From: Actinomycetaceae bacterium
GTDB taxonomy: Bacteria; Actinomycetota; Actinomycetes; Actinomycetales; Actinomycetaceae
DNA length: 64,000 bases
NCBI GenBank assembly: GCA_030537735.1
Contig: JAUNVG010000002.1
Span: forward strand, 116,611 to 180,610
Direction of reading: 5' to 3'
The notes under the pieces were generated by a model that was given only the letters and a program-made list of their open reading frames with translations, was not told the DNA's origin and ran no database searches. Shown piece by piece: positions 9,473-18,554 of the stretch. Made by a program: the position numbers and the translations under genes. Positions within the stretch are counted from its first letter, which is position 1. The number at the start of each line of letters is the position of its first letter.

Positions 9473-10446
9473 AGCTACCGGCGCTGACCGCTTGGGGGCG
9501 GGCTCTGCTCAAAAGAGTGGGGTCCGCCCTCATCGTGGTTTGGCTGGTGGCAACCGCCGTGTTCGCGGGGATGCGGCTGATTCCCGGGGACCCGGCGGAA
9601 GCCGTTATGGGGGGTCCCGGTTCGCAAGCCAGCGCCGAAGCGTTGGCGGCGGCGCGAGCCGAGTTCGGCCTGGATCTGCCGTGGTTCCAGCAGTACCTGA
9701 ACTACCTGGGACGCATAGCCACGTTTGACTTGGGTAAGTCCTACTCGCTGCGCCGCCCGGTGGCTCAAGTCATCTGGGAGGTATTCCCACCGACTTTGAC
9801 TTTGGCGTTAGTGTCGCTGCTGCTGGCGTGGATATTGGCCTTGGGCTTAGCGGCGGTGGCCGCCGGGACGGGGCGCGTGGGCAAAGTAGTGACCGCAGCG
9901 GTAGAGATCGTGGCCGCCGCCTTGCCGCACTTTTGGCTCGGCTCCGTGCTGGTGATCGTGTTCGCAACCGGCCTGGGGTGGCTGCCAGCCACCTTTGACG
10001 GGACGCTACCTTCCCTGGTGCTACCGGCTTTAACACTTGCTCTTCCCACCGCCGGGTTCCTATCCCACCTGATGCGTGACAGTATCGCCGCCGCCATGGT
10101 TTCCCCATTCGCTTTGGTGGCACAAGCACGCGGAGAGACGAGGTGGCGGATTTTCCTAGTACACGGATTGCGTCACGCCGCGATTCCGGCCCTGAGCCTG
10201 TCGGGCTGGGCACTCTCTGCCGCCCTGTCCGGCGCGGTGGTAGTGGAACAGATTTTTGCCCGCCCCGGCCTGGGTCGCGCCCTCGTGGGAGCGGTGCTGG
10301 CTCGTGACATTCCCCTGGTAACCGGGGTGACCTTGGTGTCGGCCGTGATCTACGTGGTGGTAATGGCGCTGGTCGATAGCGTGCAGGTGCGCCTCGACCC
10401 GCGCGTGGCACAAGCCAGCGGCGACGCAAATAAGGGCGGGCAGTAG
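9469..10446 (+). CDS. Peptide/nickel-class ABC permease 1 (DppB/NikB type)
   Basis: 325-residue inner-membrane permease with six predicted helices. The DppB pattern is clear: LIVVWLVATAVFAGMRLIPGDP near the N-terminus (FxxxxLxPGDP), a coupling loop AQARGETRWRIFLVHGLRHA (EAA-type) and VVVEQIFARPGLGRALVGAVLARD near the end. GTG start in a GTGA overlap with the binding-protein gene. Two bases separate it from the second permease gene, so the proteins are made together. Confidence 0.9.
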   Translation: MKLPALTAWGRALLKRVGSALIVVWLVATAVFAGMRLIPGDPAEAVMGGPGSQASAEALAAARAEFGLDLPWFQQYLNYLGRIATFDLGKSYSLRRPVAQVIWEVFPPTLTLALVSLLLAWILALGLAAVAAGTGRVGKVVTAAVEIVAAALPHFWLGSVLVIVFATGLGWLPATFDGTLPSLVLPALTLALPTAGFLSHLMRDSIAAAMVSPFALVAQARGETRWRIFLVHGLRHAAIPALSLSGWALSAALSGAVVVEQIFARPGLGRALVGAVLARDIPLVTGVTLVSAVIYVVVMALVDSVQVRLDPRVAQASGDANKGGQ

Positions 10447-10448
10447 CA

Positions 10449-11252
10449 ATGCGCGCCGCTAAAGTTTTCGACCTGCTGATCCTCGCCGCAGTTGCCGTGA
10501 TCGTAACCGTGGCGCTAGCTCCCCACTGGTTCACCAGCTACGACCCACTGGCTTTGAACCTCCCCGACGCTTTCGCTCCACCCGGACCCGCTCATCCGCT
10601 GGGGGCCGATGAGTCCGGGCGCGACGTATTCGCACGCATTGTTTACGGGGCGCGCGACTCCCTCACCATCGGCGTAGCTGCCACCGCCCTCGGCATGATC
10701 CCAGCCATTATCCTAGGCACTATTTCCGCGCTTTCACCGCCCCTGCTAGATGCCGCCATTGTCCGGGCGCTGGAGGCTTTGTACGCGATTCCGCTACTGT
10801 TGTTGGCACTGCTTGTAATCACTATTGTGGGGCCGGGTAAGGGGCCGGCAATCCTGGCTGTGGGCCTGTCGGTAGCACCCGGATACGCGCGGATTGTGCG
10901 CAGCCAAGTGATGTCGCTGCGCCGGTCAGAAATGGTTGATGCCGCGGTGGTCGATGGACTAGCGCGCTGGCGCATCGTCACCCGCCACCTGCTTCCCAAC
11001 GCTCTGCGTCCCCTATTGGCACTGGTCACGTTGGGGGTGGGACAGGCCGTGATCTGGGCGTCGGCGTTGAGCTTCCTCGGCCTAGGTACGCTTCCGCCCG
11101 CCCCGGAATGGGGAGCGATGCTGGCGGCAGGTAGGATTTATATTTCCACCGCCTGGTGGCTCACGGTGTTCCCCGGGCTAGCGGTAGTGGCAACCGCAAT
11201 GGTGGCGACCATCGCGGGACGGCGACTTTCGGGGCAGGTGCGCGCGCTGTGA
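10449..11252 (+). CDS. Peptide/nickel-class ABC permease 2 (DppC/NikC type)
   Basis: 267-residue partner permease. It has the DppC signature after the first helix (HPLGADESGRDVFARIVYGARDSL) and the coupling motif DAAVVDGLARWRIVTRHLLPN, which contacts the ATPase. About six membrane segments. ATG at 10449 two bases after the previous stop; its stop overlaps the GTG of the ATPase gene (GTGA, 11249-11252). Confidence 0.9.
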   Translation: MRAAKVFDLLILAAVAVIVTVALAPHWFTSYDPLALNLPDAFAPPGPAHPLGADESGRDVFARIVYGARDSLTIGVAATALGMIPAIILGTISALSPPLLDAAIVRALEALYAIPLLLLALLVITIVGPGKGPAILAVGLSVAPGYARIVRSQVMSLRRSEMVDAAVVDGLARWRIVTRHLLPNALRPLLALVTLGVGQAVIWASALSFLGLGTLPPAPEWGAMLAAGRIYISTAWWLTVFPGLAVVATAMVATIAGRRLSGQVRAL

Positions 11253-12985
11253 CAAGAGACGAAACTAAGGGCGCCAACGCTACTGAGCCGGCGGTAGTGG
11301 TGCGCGGGTTGCGCGTGGATTTTCCCGGCCTTGACCATCCAGCGGTGGACGGCATCGACTTCGACTTAAAAGCTGGCCAGTGCCTGGCGCTGGTGGGGGA
11401 GTCCGGTTCCGGTAAGAGCGTGACCGCGCGCGCCCTAATGGGATTAACTGGCGCTCGCGTACAAGCACAGACGCTGCGGGTTTTAGGTCACGAGTGCGCG
11501 GCGGGAGGGCGAGTTGCGGGTAGTGAAAAGCACTGGTTGAAAGTGCGCCGCTCCGGCGTCGCGGTGATCACGCAAGACGCTTTGGCGGGGCTCGATCCGC
11601 TGCGGAAAGTGGGAGCCGAACTATCTGACGCCGACCGCTGCGGGCTCAGGGGCAGTTCCAGGCAAGAGCCTTCAGCTTGCGACCTAACACCGTCGCAACG
11701 TATTCACCAGGCCCTGGCGCAGGTGGGGTTAACCGATGGTGAACGCATTTTACGTCAGCGCCCGCACCAGCTCTCAGGTGGGATGCGGCAACGCGCCCTG
11801 GTGGCTGCGGCCCTACTGTGCCAGCCACGCCTGCTGATTGCCGATGAAGCCACCACCGCTTTGGATGCGCGTTTGACGAACTTGGTGTTGGACCAGGTGG
11901 CGGCCGCCCGCGACCGCGGCGTGGCGGTGCTGCTGATTAGCCACGACCTAGCGCAGGTGGCGCAAGTGGCGGACCGGATCTTGGTGATGCGCCAAGGGAC
12001 AGTGGTAGAGAGCGGCACGTGCGCGAGTGTCCTGGGCCAACCGCGCAGCGAATACACTTCCACCCTGTTGGCCTCCATTCCTGCGGGGGTTCCGCGGGGA
12101 GTGCCGCTGCTTGCTGGGGCGCGCCCGGACGGGGGAACTCACTCTGTCCGCCCCGAATCGGCAGCCCAGCTGGCAGACCAGCCTGCCGTGACCCAGCTGC
12201 TCAAACCACCACCGGTGGAGGAACCAGGCGAAGCACCCGTGCTCGAAACGCGAAACCTGGTGAAACGCTACGGGAACGTCGCGGCCGTGGATGGGGTGTC
12301 ACTGACCCTGCAACGGGGCAAGACCCTGGGACTGGTGGGGGAGTCCGGGTGCGGAAAGACCACCACCGCGCGCCTGGTTTTAGGGTTGGAAACCCCCGAC
12401 GCCGGGCAAGTGCGGGTAGTGGGGAAGCAGTTCGCGCCGCTACCGTGGTCGCAAAGTCGGGCTCTGCGCCACCACTTGGGGGCCATTTACCAAAACCCGT
12501 TGGGGTCGTTCGACCCGCGATACCGGTGCGGACAAATCCTCACGTTGGCAGCTACCGCGGGACGCTCGCGGCAGTGGCGCAAACGAGAAGACGAAATCAT
12601 GCGGACACTACGCGACGTCGGCCTTAGCGAGGACGTGGCGGAGCGCTACCCGCACGAGCTTTCCGGTGGGCAACGCCAACGCCTCGCCATCGCGCGCGCC
12701 CTGGTGCGACACCCGCAGGTACTGGTTTTCGATGAGCCAGTGTCCGCCTTGGATGTCACCATTCAAGCCCGCGTGCTGGACCTGCTCGACGAGGTGCAGG
12801 CACGCACGGGTGCGGGGTTCTTATTTATCTCCCACGATTTGGACGTAGTGGAGCACGTCAGTGACGAAGTGGCGTTCATGCAGGCGGGGCGAATCGTAGA
12901 AGTGGGCGCCACGTCCTCGGTGTTTAATAATCCCACGCACGCCTATAGTCGCGAACTACTCAGCCAGCGGCTGCGTCTTCGGTGA
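11249..12985 (+). CDS. Fused DppD-DppF type ABC ATPase
   Basis: Single 578-residue chain carrying both ATPases of the peptide/nickel importer. Domain 1: Walker A GESGSGKSV near residue 49, signature LSGGMRQRAL near 175, Walker B RLLIADEATTALD. Domain 2: GESGCGKTT near 365, LSGGQRQRLAIARAL near 470, QVLVFDEPVSALD. A proline-rich linker joins them (~residues 275-330). Start chosen at GTG 11249, overlapping the DppC stop; the open frame continues to 11156 inside dppC and is not needed. Fused DppDF proteins are known in Actinobacteria. It is the last gene of the operon. Confidence 0.9.
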   Translation: MTRDETKGANATEPAVVVRGLRVDFPGLDHPAVDGIDFDLKAGQCLALVGESGSGKSVTARALMGLTGARVQAQTLRVLGHECAAGGRVAGSEKHWLKVRRSGVAVITQDALAGLDPLRKVGAELSDADRCGLRGSSRQEPSACDLTPSQRIHQALAQVGLTDGERILRQRPHQLSGGMRQRALVAAALLCQPRLLIADEATTALDARLTNLVLDQVAAARDRGVAVLLISHDLAQVAQVADRILVMRQGTVVESGTCASVLGQPRSEYTSTLLASIPAGVPRGVPLLAGARPDGGTHSVRPESAAQLADQPAVTQLLKPPPVEEPGEAPVLETRNLVKRYGNVAAVDGVSLTLQRGKTLGLVGESGCGKTTTARLVLGLETPDAGQVRVVGKQFAPLPWSQSRALRHHLGAIYQNPLGSFDPRYRCGQILTLAATAGRSRQWRKREDEIMRTLRDVGLSEDVAERYPHELSGGQRQRLAIARALVRHPQVLVFDEPVSALDVTIQARVLDLLDEVQARTGAGFLFISHDLDVVEHVSDEVAFMQAGRIVEVGATSSVFNNPTHAYSRELLSQRLRLR

Positions 12986-13135
12986 AGGAACAGTCGCGGG
13001 CCGCCGAGGAGTGAACCGAAAACGGAAGCGAATTTAGGTGCCGATTTGTTCCTCTTTTTCTATTGCCTCAGAGGGGGCGTGCGTTAATTTGAAAAAAGCA
13101 ACGACGCTTTCACTGTGAAGGGGCGGTGAAAAAAG

Positions 13136-13729
13136 ATGAAAGCATCTCAAACAGTAGCAGCCGATCCGGTTTTACGTACCGGGAAAATCTACGCGCTCTT
13201 AGGGGTAGTGAGTTTCCTGGTTCCGCTGATCGCCACTTTCATGGCTACCTCTAGGCAAGGGACGGCGGCGCCTCTACCTAACCTACCTGAACAGCCGGAA
13301 GCCGGCCTGGCGCTGGTAGGTACACTGCTGTTCCATGGCTCCATGCTTTTGCCGGTGGTGCTGCTGTTAGCGTCGGTGCTGTTCCTGATGATGGGGGCGA
13401 GCCGTTTGCGTGAGGCGGTGAACCGGCCGGGTAGCGCGGCGGCGAAAGGACCGGAGGCGGCGAATAAAGAAAACCGCGTGGCCGTTGCAGGTGGAACCAA
13501 CAAGGGCCTGTTGATTGCGGGTTTCCTACTGGTGGTAGTGGCCATGGTGCTGGTCGGGACCATGCACTTCATGTTCATTTCCCCCTGCACCAGCCGAGCC
13601 GCGATGTGTTGGCAGGTGATGGACTTCTTGCAAACCGGGCCGATGCTGATGCACGTGTGGCTACCACCGATTGTGGCGGTAGTGGGCGTGGTACTGACGT
13701 TCTTGGCGATGCCGAAACGCGCCCGCTAA
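13136..13729 (+). CDS. Uncharacterised four-helix membrane protein
   Basis: 197 residues, family not recognised. Four hydrophobic segments are visible: IYALLGVVSFLVPLIATFMA, a long one around LLFHGSMLLPVVLLLASVLF, GLLIAGFLLVVVAMVLVG and LPPIVAVVGVVLTFLAM, with a short charged loop (residues ~100-120) between helices 2 and 3. Met/His-containing stretches (HFMFISPCTSRAAMCW, MLMHVW) are notable but not diagnostic. It stands alone, 150 bp after the ATPase gene, and is convergent with the ECF genes downstream. No function is proposed. Confidence 0.65.
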   Translation: MKASQTVAADPVLRTGKIYALLGVVSFLVPLIATFMATSRQGTAAPLPNLPEQPEAGLALVGTLLFHGSMLLPVVLLLASVLFLMMGASRLREAVNRPGSAAAKGPEAANKENRVAVAGGTNKGLLIAGFLLVVVAMVLVGTMHFMFISPCTSRAAMCWQVMDFLQTGPMLMHVWLPPIVAVVGVVLTFLAMPKRAR

Positions 13730-13828
13730 GACGGGCAGCGACCGGCGCGTTAAATCCCCGCAGCCACAGCTCACCCGACTAGGCTTTCTTAGGCAAATAG
13801 GCTCACGACCCGACGTGCGCGGCGTCCC

Positions 13829-14665
13829 TTATATGAACGGGTTGTAAAAGCGTGAGCCGTTAACCCACAGCAGAACTACCGCCAGGGCGAGGACCAGACC
13901 AGAGCCTGCTAACGCCACCCAGTCGCGGGTTTGGAGAGGGCGGTAAACGTACCAGGAGCGGGACTTGCCGGTGCCGAAACCGCGCAGCTCCATGGCGGTG
14001 GCGACGGTTTCGATACGAGCCAGTGATGACAGTAACAGGGGGATGAGGATGGCGGCGGTGGAGCGGAGTCGCTGCGAAAACGGAACTTCCCGGGACGTGT
14101 CGATGCCGCGAGCCTGCTGGGCGTGGGAAATGTCGCGGAATTCGCGTTGCACGTCGGGAATGTAGCGCAGCGCCAAAGACACCGAGTACGCCACCTTGTA
14201 AGGCACCCCCACCCGGTGCAGGGAAGAAGCGAACTCCGAAGGGGAAGTGGTGACGATGAACAATAAGGCAATGGGGATGACCGCGAAGTACTTCAAGGTC
14301 ACGTTCAACTGGTAGAACAACTGCTCGGCGCTCACGTGCCAGCGTCCCCAGCCAGACCACAGGATGTGAGAGGTGCCGTAGATTTCCTCCCCGTAGCCGG
14401 GGGCGAAAAGGAAAATCATGAGGTTATTGAGCACCATCATGATCAGCACGATCCAAAGGATCACCGACAGGTCACGCAGGGCAATCTTGGAAGAAACCCA
14501 CAGCGCCACCGACACCGCTAGCATTAGGGCGAGGAAACGAGTGTCGAAACCTAACATTACCGCCACCGACGCCACCAGCATCATCACCAGCTTGGTGGTG
14601 CCGGTGAGTGAATGCATAAAAGAATCGCGTTCAATGAACCCCAGCAGGGCCTGACGTTGCGCCAC
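13829..14665 (-). CDS. ECF transporter transmembrane (T) subunit
   Basis: 278-residue membrane scaffold of the second ECF importer. N-terminal helices (TTKLVMMLVASVAVMLGFD) are followed by the cytoplasmic coupling segment with HAQQARGID and the second ATPase-docking motif VATAMELRGFGTG; both A-R-G type motifs used by T subunits are present. GTG start on the minus strand, two bases after the ATPase stop. It is last in the operon (SAM hydrolase, S component, ATPase, T component read right to left). Confidence 0.9.
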   Translation of the reverse strand: MAQRQALLGFIERDSFMHSLTGTTKLVMMLVASVAVMLGFDTRFLALMLAVSVALWVSSKIALRDLSVILWIVLIMMVLNNLMIFLFAPGYGEEIYGTSHILWSGWGRWHVSAEQLFYQLNVTLKYFAVIPIALLFIVTTSPSEFASSLHRVGVPYKVAYSVSLALRYIPDVQREFRDISHAQQARGIDTSREVPFSQRLRSTAAILIPLLLSSLARIETVATAMELRGFGTGKSRSWYVYRPLQTRDWVALAGSGLVLALAVVLLWVNGSRFYNPFI

Positions 14666-14667
14666 TG

Positions 14668-16551
14668 CTACCGCCCCCTACCCAGGTGAGAAGCCAGTAC
14701 TCGTTCGCGCCAAGGACGCTCGCGGGCGATGAACTGCTCGATGAAAGCCGCCGCGTCCGATGCCCCCACTTGGCGTGCTAAGTGCGCCAGTGAAGTGGTG
14801 CGAAGCGAGGCTTGCTGGCACACGTCCTCATCCGCCAGGATCTGCGCGGGGGAGGCGTCGGCGATCAACTTACCATCGCTCATCACCAGGCAGCGCTGGG
14901 TGTATTCCAAGGCCAGGTGCATGTCGTGGGTGACTAAAATGATGGTGGTTCCCAACTGGCCGAGGTCGCGTAGGAACTCCATGATTTCGGTGTAGTGCGC
15001 CCAGTCCTGGCCGGCGGTGGGCTCATCTAGAATCAGGATCCGCGGCCGAGTCACCATGACCGAAGCGATCGTCACCCGTTTGCGTTGCCCGTAGGACAGG
15101 GCGGAAACCGGCCACGACCGGTACGCCCACAACCCACACAGGCGCAAGACCTGCTCGATGCGCTGGTCTCGTTCGGAATCGCTCAGGTCAGCCCCGCGCA
15201 GGGCGAGGCTGACTTCTTCGATAATCATCGGCTGCGAAATCATTTGGTTCGGGTTTTGCAACACGAACCCAATGTCGCGTCCGCGCCGCGCAATGGGGGC
15301 GCGAGTAATGTCCTGACCGGCCAGGTAGATACGCCCCGAATCGGGGGTTTCGAACCCGCAGATCAGTTTCGCGAGCGTGGATTTACCGGCCCCGTTAGTG
15401 CCGCACAGGCTGATTACTTCCCCCGCGTCGATGCTTGCGGTCACCCCGTTGATAATGGCGGTGTCGTTAATCGCGAAATGTAGGTCGTCTAGGCGCAGTA
15501 GTTCCTCTCCGGCCGCGGGCGGCGGGGTGGGGCAGTCAGCCCAGGCGGCGAGGGCGGCGCGGCGGTTGGCGGGAATACGCAGGGTCTGGAGGCGGGCTGG
15601 TTGCGCGGCGGCAGTGGGGGACCAGGCGTGGGAGCTAGCTCCCGCATCTGCGGTGGCGGCAGTCGTGGTTGGGTCAGTGGGTGGGGTGTCTGCGGGGTTG
15701 GTGGCGGCGGTCGCGGTTGGGTCAGTGGACGAATCCGCCGGTGCCGGCCTGCTTTGGGAGCCCTCCGGGTCTGCTAGGCGCACTGCCGTTAAGAACAGTG
15801 GTTCGCGGATGCCGTGGTCAAGGAGCACGCCGCTGGCTACCACCTCATCGGGAGTGCCATCAGCCACGATGCGACCGGCATCCATCACCACGATGCGATC
15901 TACCCCTAAGGATCCATTCGGGCCGTGTAAGACATCTTCTAAGCGGTGTTCAATAATCAGCACGGTGGCGCCGCGAGCGGCGTGAATATCGTTAATGACC
16001 TCCATCGTGGCTCGCCCCGAAGCCGGGTCCAAAGAAGCGAGAGGCTCATCAAACAGCAGTACCTGCACCTGATCAACCAGCACCCCCGCCATGGAAACCC
16101 GCTGTTTTTGTCCCCCCGATAAATCCAGCGGGGAAGCATGTAGGCGCTCACTTATCCCCACCAGGTCAGTGGCCCGACGCACCGTGTCCACCATCGTCTC
16201 ACGGTCAACCTCGGCGTTTTCCAGGGCGAACGCCACGTCCTCGGCCACCGTCAAACCAATAAACTGGCCGTCGGTGTCCTGCAGCACCGTGCCCACCATT
16301 TTAGAAGTCTCCACCAGCGGCACGCGCAGCGGATCGAGGTCACCCACGCGCACCGAACCAGACCAAGTCCCCGGATAGCGGTGGGGGATCAACCCGTTAA
16401 TGGCGTTAGCCAAAGTGGACTTCCCCGAACCGGACTGCCCCACGATCGCAACCCGCTGCCCACTTTCGATGCGCAAGTTAATGTCGCGTAAAGTCGGCTC
16501 GGACTGCGCCCGGTACTGGAAGGTGAAATCCACAAACTCGATACTGGCCAT
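14668..16551 (-). CDS. ECF transporter fused double ATPase with low-complexity linker
   Basis: 627-residue fusion of two ECF ATPases. Domain 1: Walker A GQSGSGKST, signature LSGGQKQRVSMAG, Walker B VLLFDEPLASLD. Domain 2: GTNGAGKST, LSYGQRKRVTIASV (a Y in place of the usual second G), ILILDEPTAGQD. Between them, residues ~285-330, lies a Thr/Pro/Ala/Asp-rich linker built of repeated PT/AAT units; the DNA at 15660-15740 shows matching short repeats. This is a second, independent A-A' fusion in the same window. It lies between the S and T genes and clearly belongs to the same importer. Confidence 0.92.
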   Translation of the reverse strand: MASIEFVDFTFQYRAQSEPTLRDINLRIESGQRVAIVGQSGSGKSTLANAINGLIPHRYPGTWSGSVRVGDLDPLRVPLVETSKMVGTVLQDTDGQFIGLTVAEDVAFALENAEVDRETMVDTVRRATDLVGISERLHASPLDLSGGQKQRVSMAGVLVDQVQVLLFDEPLASLDPASGRATMEVINDIHAARGATVLIIEHRLEDVLHGPNGSLGVDRIVVMDAGRIVADGTPDEVVASGVLLDHGIREPLFLTAVRLADPEGSQSRPAPADSSTDPTATAATNPADTPPTDPTTTAATADAGASSHAWSPTAAAQPARLQTLRIPANRRAALAAWADCPTPPPAAGEELLRLDDLHFAINDTAIINGVTASIDAGEVISLCGTNGAGKSTLAKLICGFETPDSGRIYLAGQDITRAPIARRGRDIGFVLQNPNQMISQPMIIEEVSLALRGADLSDSERDQRIEQVLRLCGLWAYRSWPVSALSYGQRKRVTIASVMVTRPRILILDEPTAGQDWAHYTEIMEFLRDLGQLGTTIILVTHDMHLALEYTQRCLVMSDGKLIADASPAQILADEDVCQQASLRTTSLAHLARQVGASDAAAFIEQFIARERPWRERVLASHLGRGR

Positions 16552-16572
16552 AGCTTACAAACCCCGGTAGGT

Positions 16573-16603
16573 GTCCTCGCCCGGCGCGAAACCAGGCGAG
16601 GAC
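16573..16603. other. Intercistronic hairpin between S-component and ATPase genes
   Basis: Nine-base perfect inverted repeat, GTCCTCGCC at 16573-16581 and GGCGAGGAC at 16595-16603, with a 13-base loop and no U-tract. It sits in the 63-bp gap between the minus-strand S gene and the downstream ATPase gene. Such hairpins often set different protein levels within an operon by stabilising the upstream message; that role is inference. Confidence 0.6.
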
Positions 16604-16614
16604 CAGAGGTGAAC

Positions 16615-17178
16615 TTACTCTTCCACCCGCAAGGAGGCGTCCTGGGTGAGGGTGCGAAGGTAAGCGACCACGATGATGGAACCTAAAATGCAGGTGGTTA
16701 GCGCGTTAGAAACCCCGGCAACCACGCCCTGGGTGAAGACCTTGGAAGCGGGCTCAGCGTAGATGGCAATGTCAAGCAGGGGTGCCACCACGCCCCAGGA
16801 AACTACGCACGCCACCAGCGCCGCCACGTTGAAAGTGGCGAGGGTCTGCATCTGGGTGCGGCCCTTACCGGCTTGGGCGCGCACCATCAGCGCACCCATC
16901 ACCAGGCCAGCCACGGCGGAAGCAATAATCCACGACCACCACGGGCCGTAAGTGGTGGCGTCAATCAGCCAGTGACCGATGAAGCCAATCAGACCTGCCA
17001 CTACCGGGCCGTAAAGGAGGGCAAAGACCGCCAGCAGGGCGTACTGGATGGAGATGGTGGTGTTGGGAACCGGGGTGGGGATGGCGACGAAGCGGCCAAA
17101 CACGAAGAACAGTGCCGCCCCGATGCCGGTGGCAACCACTTTCACAGCGGGGGAGGCGGAGTTACCGAAAGCAGACAT
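16615..17178 (-). CDS. ECF transporter S component, UPF0397 family
   Basis: 187-residue membrane protein, about five to six helices. The stretch TGIGAALFFVFGRFVAIPTP, then VPNTTISIQYALLAVFALLYGPVVAG and FIGHWLIDATTYGPWWSW, is the UPF0397 family pattern (substrate-capture subunit of an ECF importer). ATG start preceded by AGGAC. It is transcribed after the SAM hydrolase gene and before the fused ATPase and T genes, so T, A-A' and S are all present. UPF0397 is annotated loosely as riboflavin-type, but its ligand is not settled; the SAM hydrolase neighbour suggests a nucleoside- or methionine-related substrate (inference). Confidence 0.87.
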   Translation of the reverse strand: MSAFGNSASPAVKVVATGIGAALFFVFGRFVAIPTPVPNTTISIQYALLAVFALLYGPVVAGLIGFIGHWLIDATTYGPWWSWIIASAVAGLVMGALMVRAQAGKGRTQMQTLATFNVAALVACVVSWGVVAPLLDIAIYAEPASKVFTQGVVAGVSNALTTCILGSIIVVAYLRTLTQDASLRVEE

Positions 17179-17262
17179 GAGTCCTCATTTCTTGGGTTTA
17201 ACCCGCGTAGTTAGCGGGAGGAACAGTGCGGATAGGGAAGGAAAGCAGCCAGTGAGCGCGGT

Positions 17263-18105
17263 TTAGGGCTGGAACGGGAAAGTGAAATCCACCGTCCAGT
17301 TCGTGCCCTGCCCCACGTCGTAGGCTTTCGCGAACGAGCCACGATTAATCGCTATAGCCATGTTATCTAGGGAGTTGACGTAAATTAACGCCTCGCCCAC
17401 ACTAACGTCGGCGAAAGACTTCCCATAGCGCAGGGGCGCGGAATACACGTCGCCTAACTCGTTGGCAATATGTGCCAAAGCGTACTGCCCGTGTTCGATA
17501 CCCAGGGAGCGGAATAACGTACGGGGAATATTGGTCCAAATCGACCCGTAACGCACGTCGTGAGTGTCGATACTACCCAGCACCCGGGCACCGTCGCGGC
17601 GCGGCGGGTTCACCGGCAACGTCACCACGTCCTCGGCGAGGACGGGACCGACCTCGTCGAAAGAGATCACCCCCGACGCTAGGCGCGCCCCGGTGTAGGC
17701 GTAAATGTCGCGGCCGTGGAAAGTGTAGGACTCCCCGGAGCCGGGAAGACGATTCACGGTTTCGTCGATTTCGCGCACCTGCTGCAAACCGTGGGTGAGG
17801 GCAATATGCGTCAGAGTGCCGTTATCGGGAGTGACCACGAAATGACCGGAGTCGGTGCGAGCCACCACGGAAAGACGCTGGGAGCCCACCCCGGGGTCAA
17901 CGACAGAGACGAATACGGAACCGGCAGGCCAGTAGGTCATGGCTTGCGCCAGGCGGCAAGAGCCCTCCCACACGTCGTAAGGGGGGATGTTATGGGTCAA
18001 AGTGGTTACATGCAGGTCGGGGTTAACGGTGTAGGCAACCCCGTGCATGGCGCAAACAGCGCCGTCGTCGTAGCCGAAATCAGACTGCAAGATAAGTGGT
18101 TTCAC
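17263..18105 (-). CDS. SAM hydroxide adenosyltransferase (SAM hydrolase, DUF62)
   Basis: 280-residue member of the DUF62/fluorinase-like family, which splits S-adenosylmethionine with water into adenosine and methionine. Family landmarks: LQSDFGYDDGAVCAMHGV at the N-terminus with the conserved Asp, VFVSVVDPGVGS, FVVTPDNGTLTHI and TFHGRDIYAYTGARLASG (the FHGRDxF/Y motif that holds the attacking water). The C-terminal half is the family's second domain. GTG start with GAGGA six bases upstream. It is first in the operon with the UPF0397 ECF importer. Possible link: the importer moves a compound related to the products, or methionine/adenosine balance controls it; not shown by sequence. Confidence 0.87.
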   Translation of the reverse strand: MKPLILQSDFGYDDGAVCAMHGVAYTVNPDLHVTTLTHNIPPYDVWEGSCRLAQAMTYWPAGSVFVSVVDPGVGSQRLSVVARTDSGHFVVTPDNGTLTHIALTHGLQQVREIDETVNRLPGSGESYTFHGRDIYAYTGARLASGVISFDEVGPVLAEDVVTLPVNPPRRDGARVLGSIDTHDVRYGSIWTNIPRTLFRSLGIEHGQYALAHIANELGDVYSAPLRYGKSFADVSVGEALIYVNSLDNMAIAINRGSFAKAYDVGQGTNWTVDFTFPFQP

Positions 18106-18135
18106 AAGGGTCCTCGCTAGGCGTTGCGGTAAGTG

Positions 18136-18156
18136 AAGCTGCCAGCCAGGCAGCTT
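18136..18156. promoter_or_regulatory. Perfect hairpin in the leader of the SAM hydrolase/ECF operon
   Basis: AAGCTGCC at 18136-18143 and GGCAGCTT at 18149-18156 form a perfect 8-bp stem with a 5-base loop, 30 bp upstream of the minus-strand GTG start. It may be an attenuator or an mRNA-stability element. I could not fit a known SAM riboswitch to the surrounding leader. Confidence 0.45.
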
Positions 18157-18554
18157 GCTTTAAACGGGTAGAGGTAGGTAGTTACCTTCAAGCGTAGTCA
18201 CCATTTGGGCGCTTGTTGATAATTTGAGTATCCGATAGGTGAGATAGGCAGTGACAAAGGGGGCGAAAGATTGATACAAAAACTGCAAACAATATCAAAT
18301 ACGAAAGGCGACCCACTGGGTGAGTAAAGGAGACAACGTCGCCTCCCCTACCAGTGAACCAAACGCTGCACCAGTGCCTCACTCGAGCAGCGCCCCACTC
18401 CGGTAGCGAAAGGGTTTTAACCACTAGCAACCCGGGCGGGGAAGAAAAGTAAAACCGCAATCAACTATCCTCCCACCAACAGTTACATCCGGTACCGGCA
18501 CCAAATGAAAGCTGCCGGCGCGTTTAACTGGAACTACCAGACGAAAGGAACCCC
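18157..18554. other. Divergent intergenic region between SAM hydrolase and putP
   Basis: About 400 bp, more AT-rich than its surroundings, that must hold the promoters of both divergent units. I see no convincing gene: the minus-strand open frame at 18188-18460 has no ribosome-binding site or family resemblance. No complete riboswitch consensus was found. AAAGGA just upstream of the putP ATG is its ribosome-binding site. Confidence 0.5.

Noticed and set aside
18188..18460. Minus-strand open frame of ~90 residues in the putP/SAM-hydrolase gap
   Set aside because: No ribosome-binding site, no family likeness, and it overlaps the leader region; probably chance.
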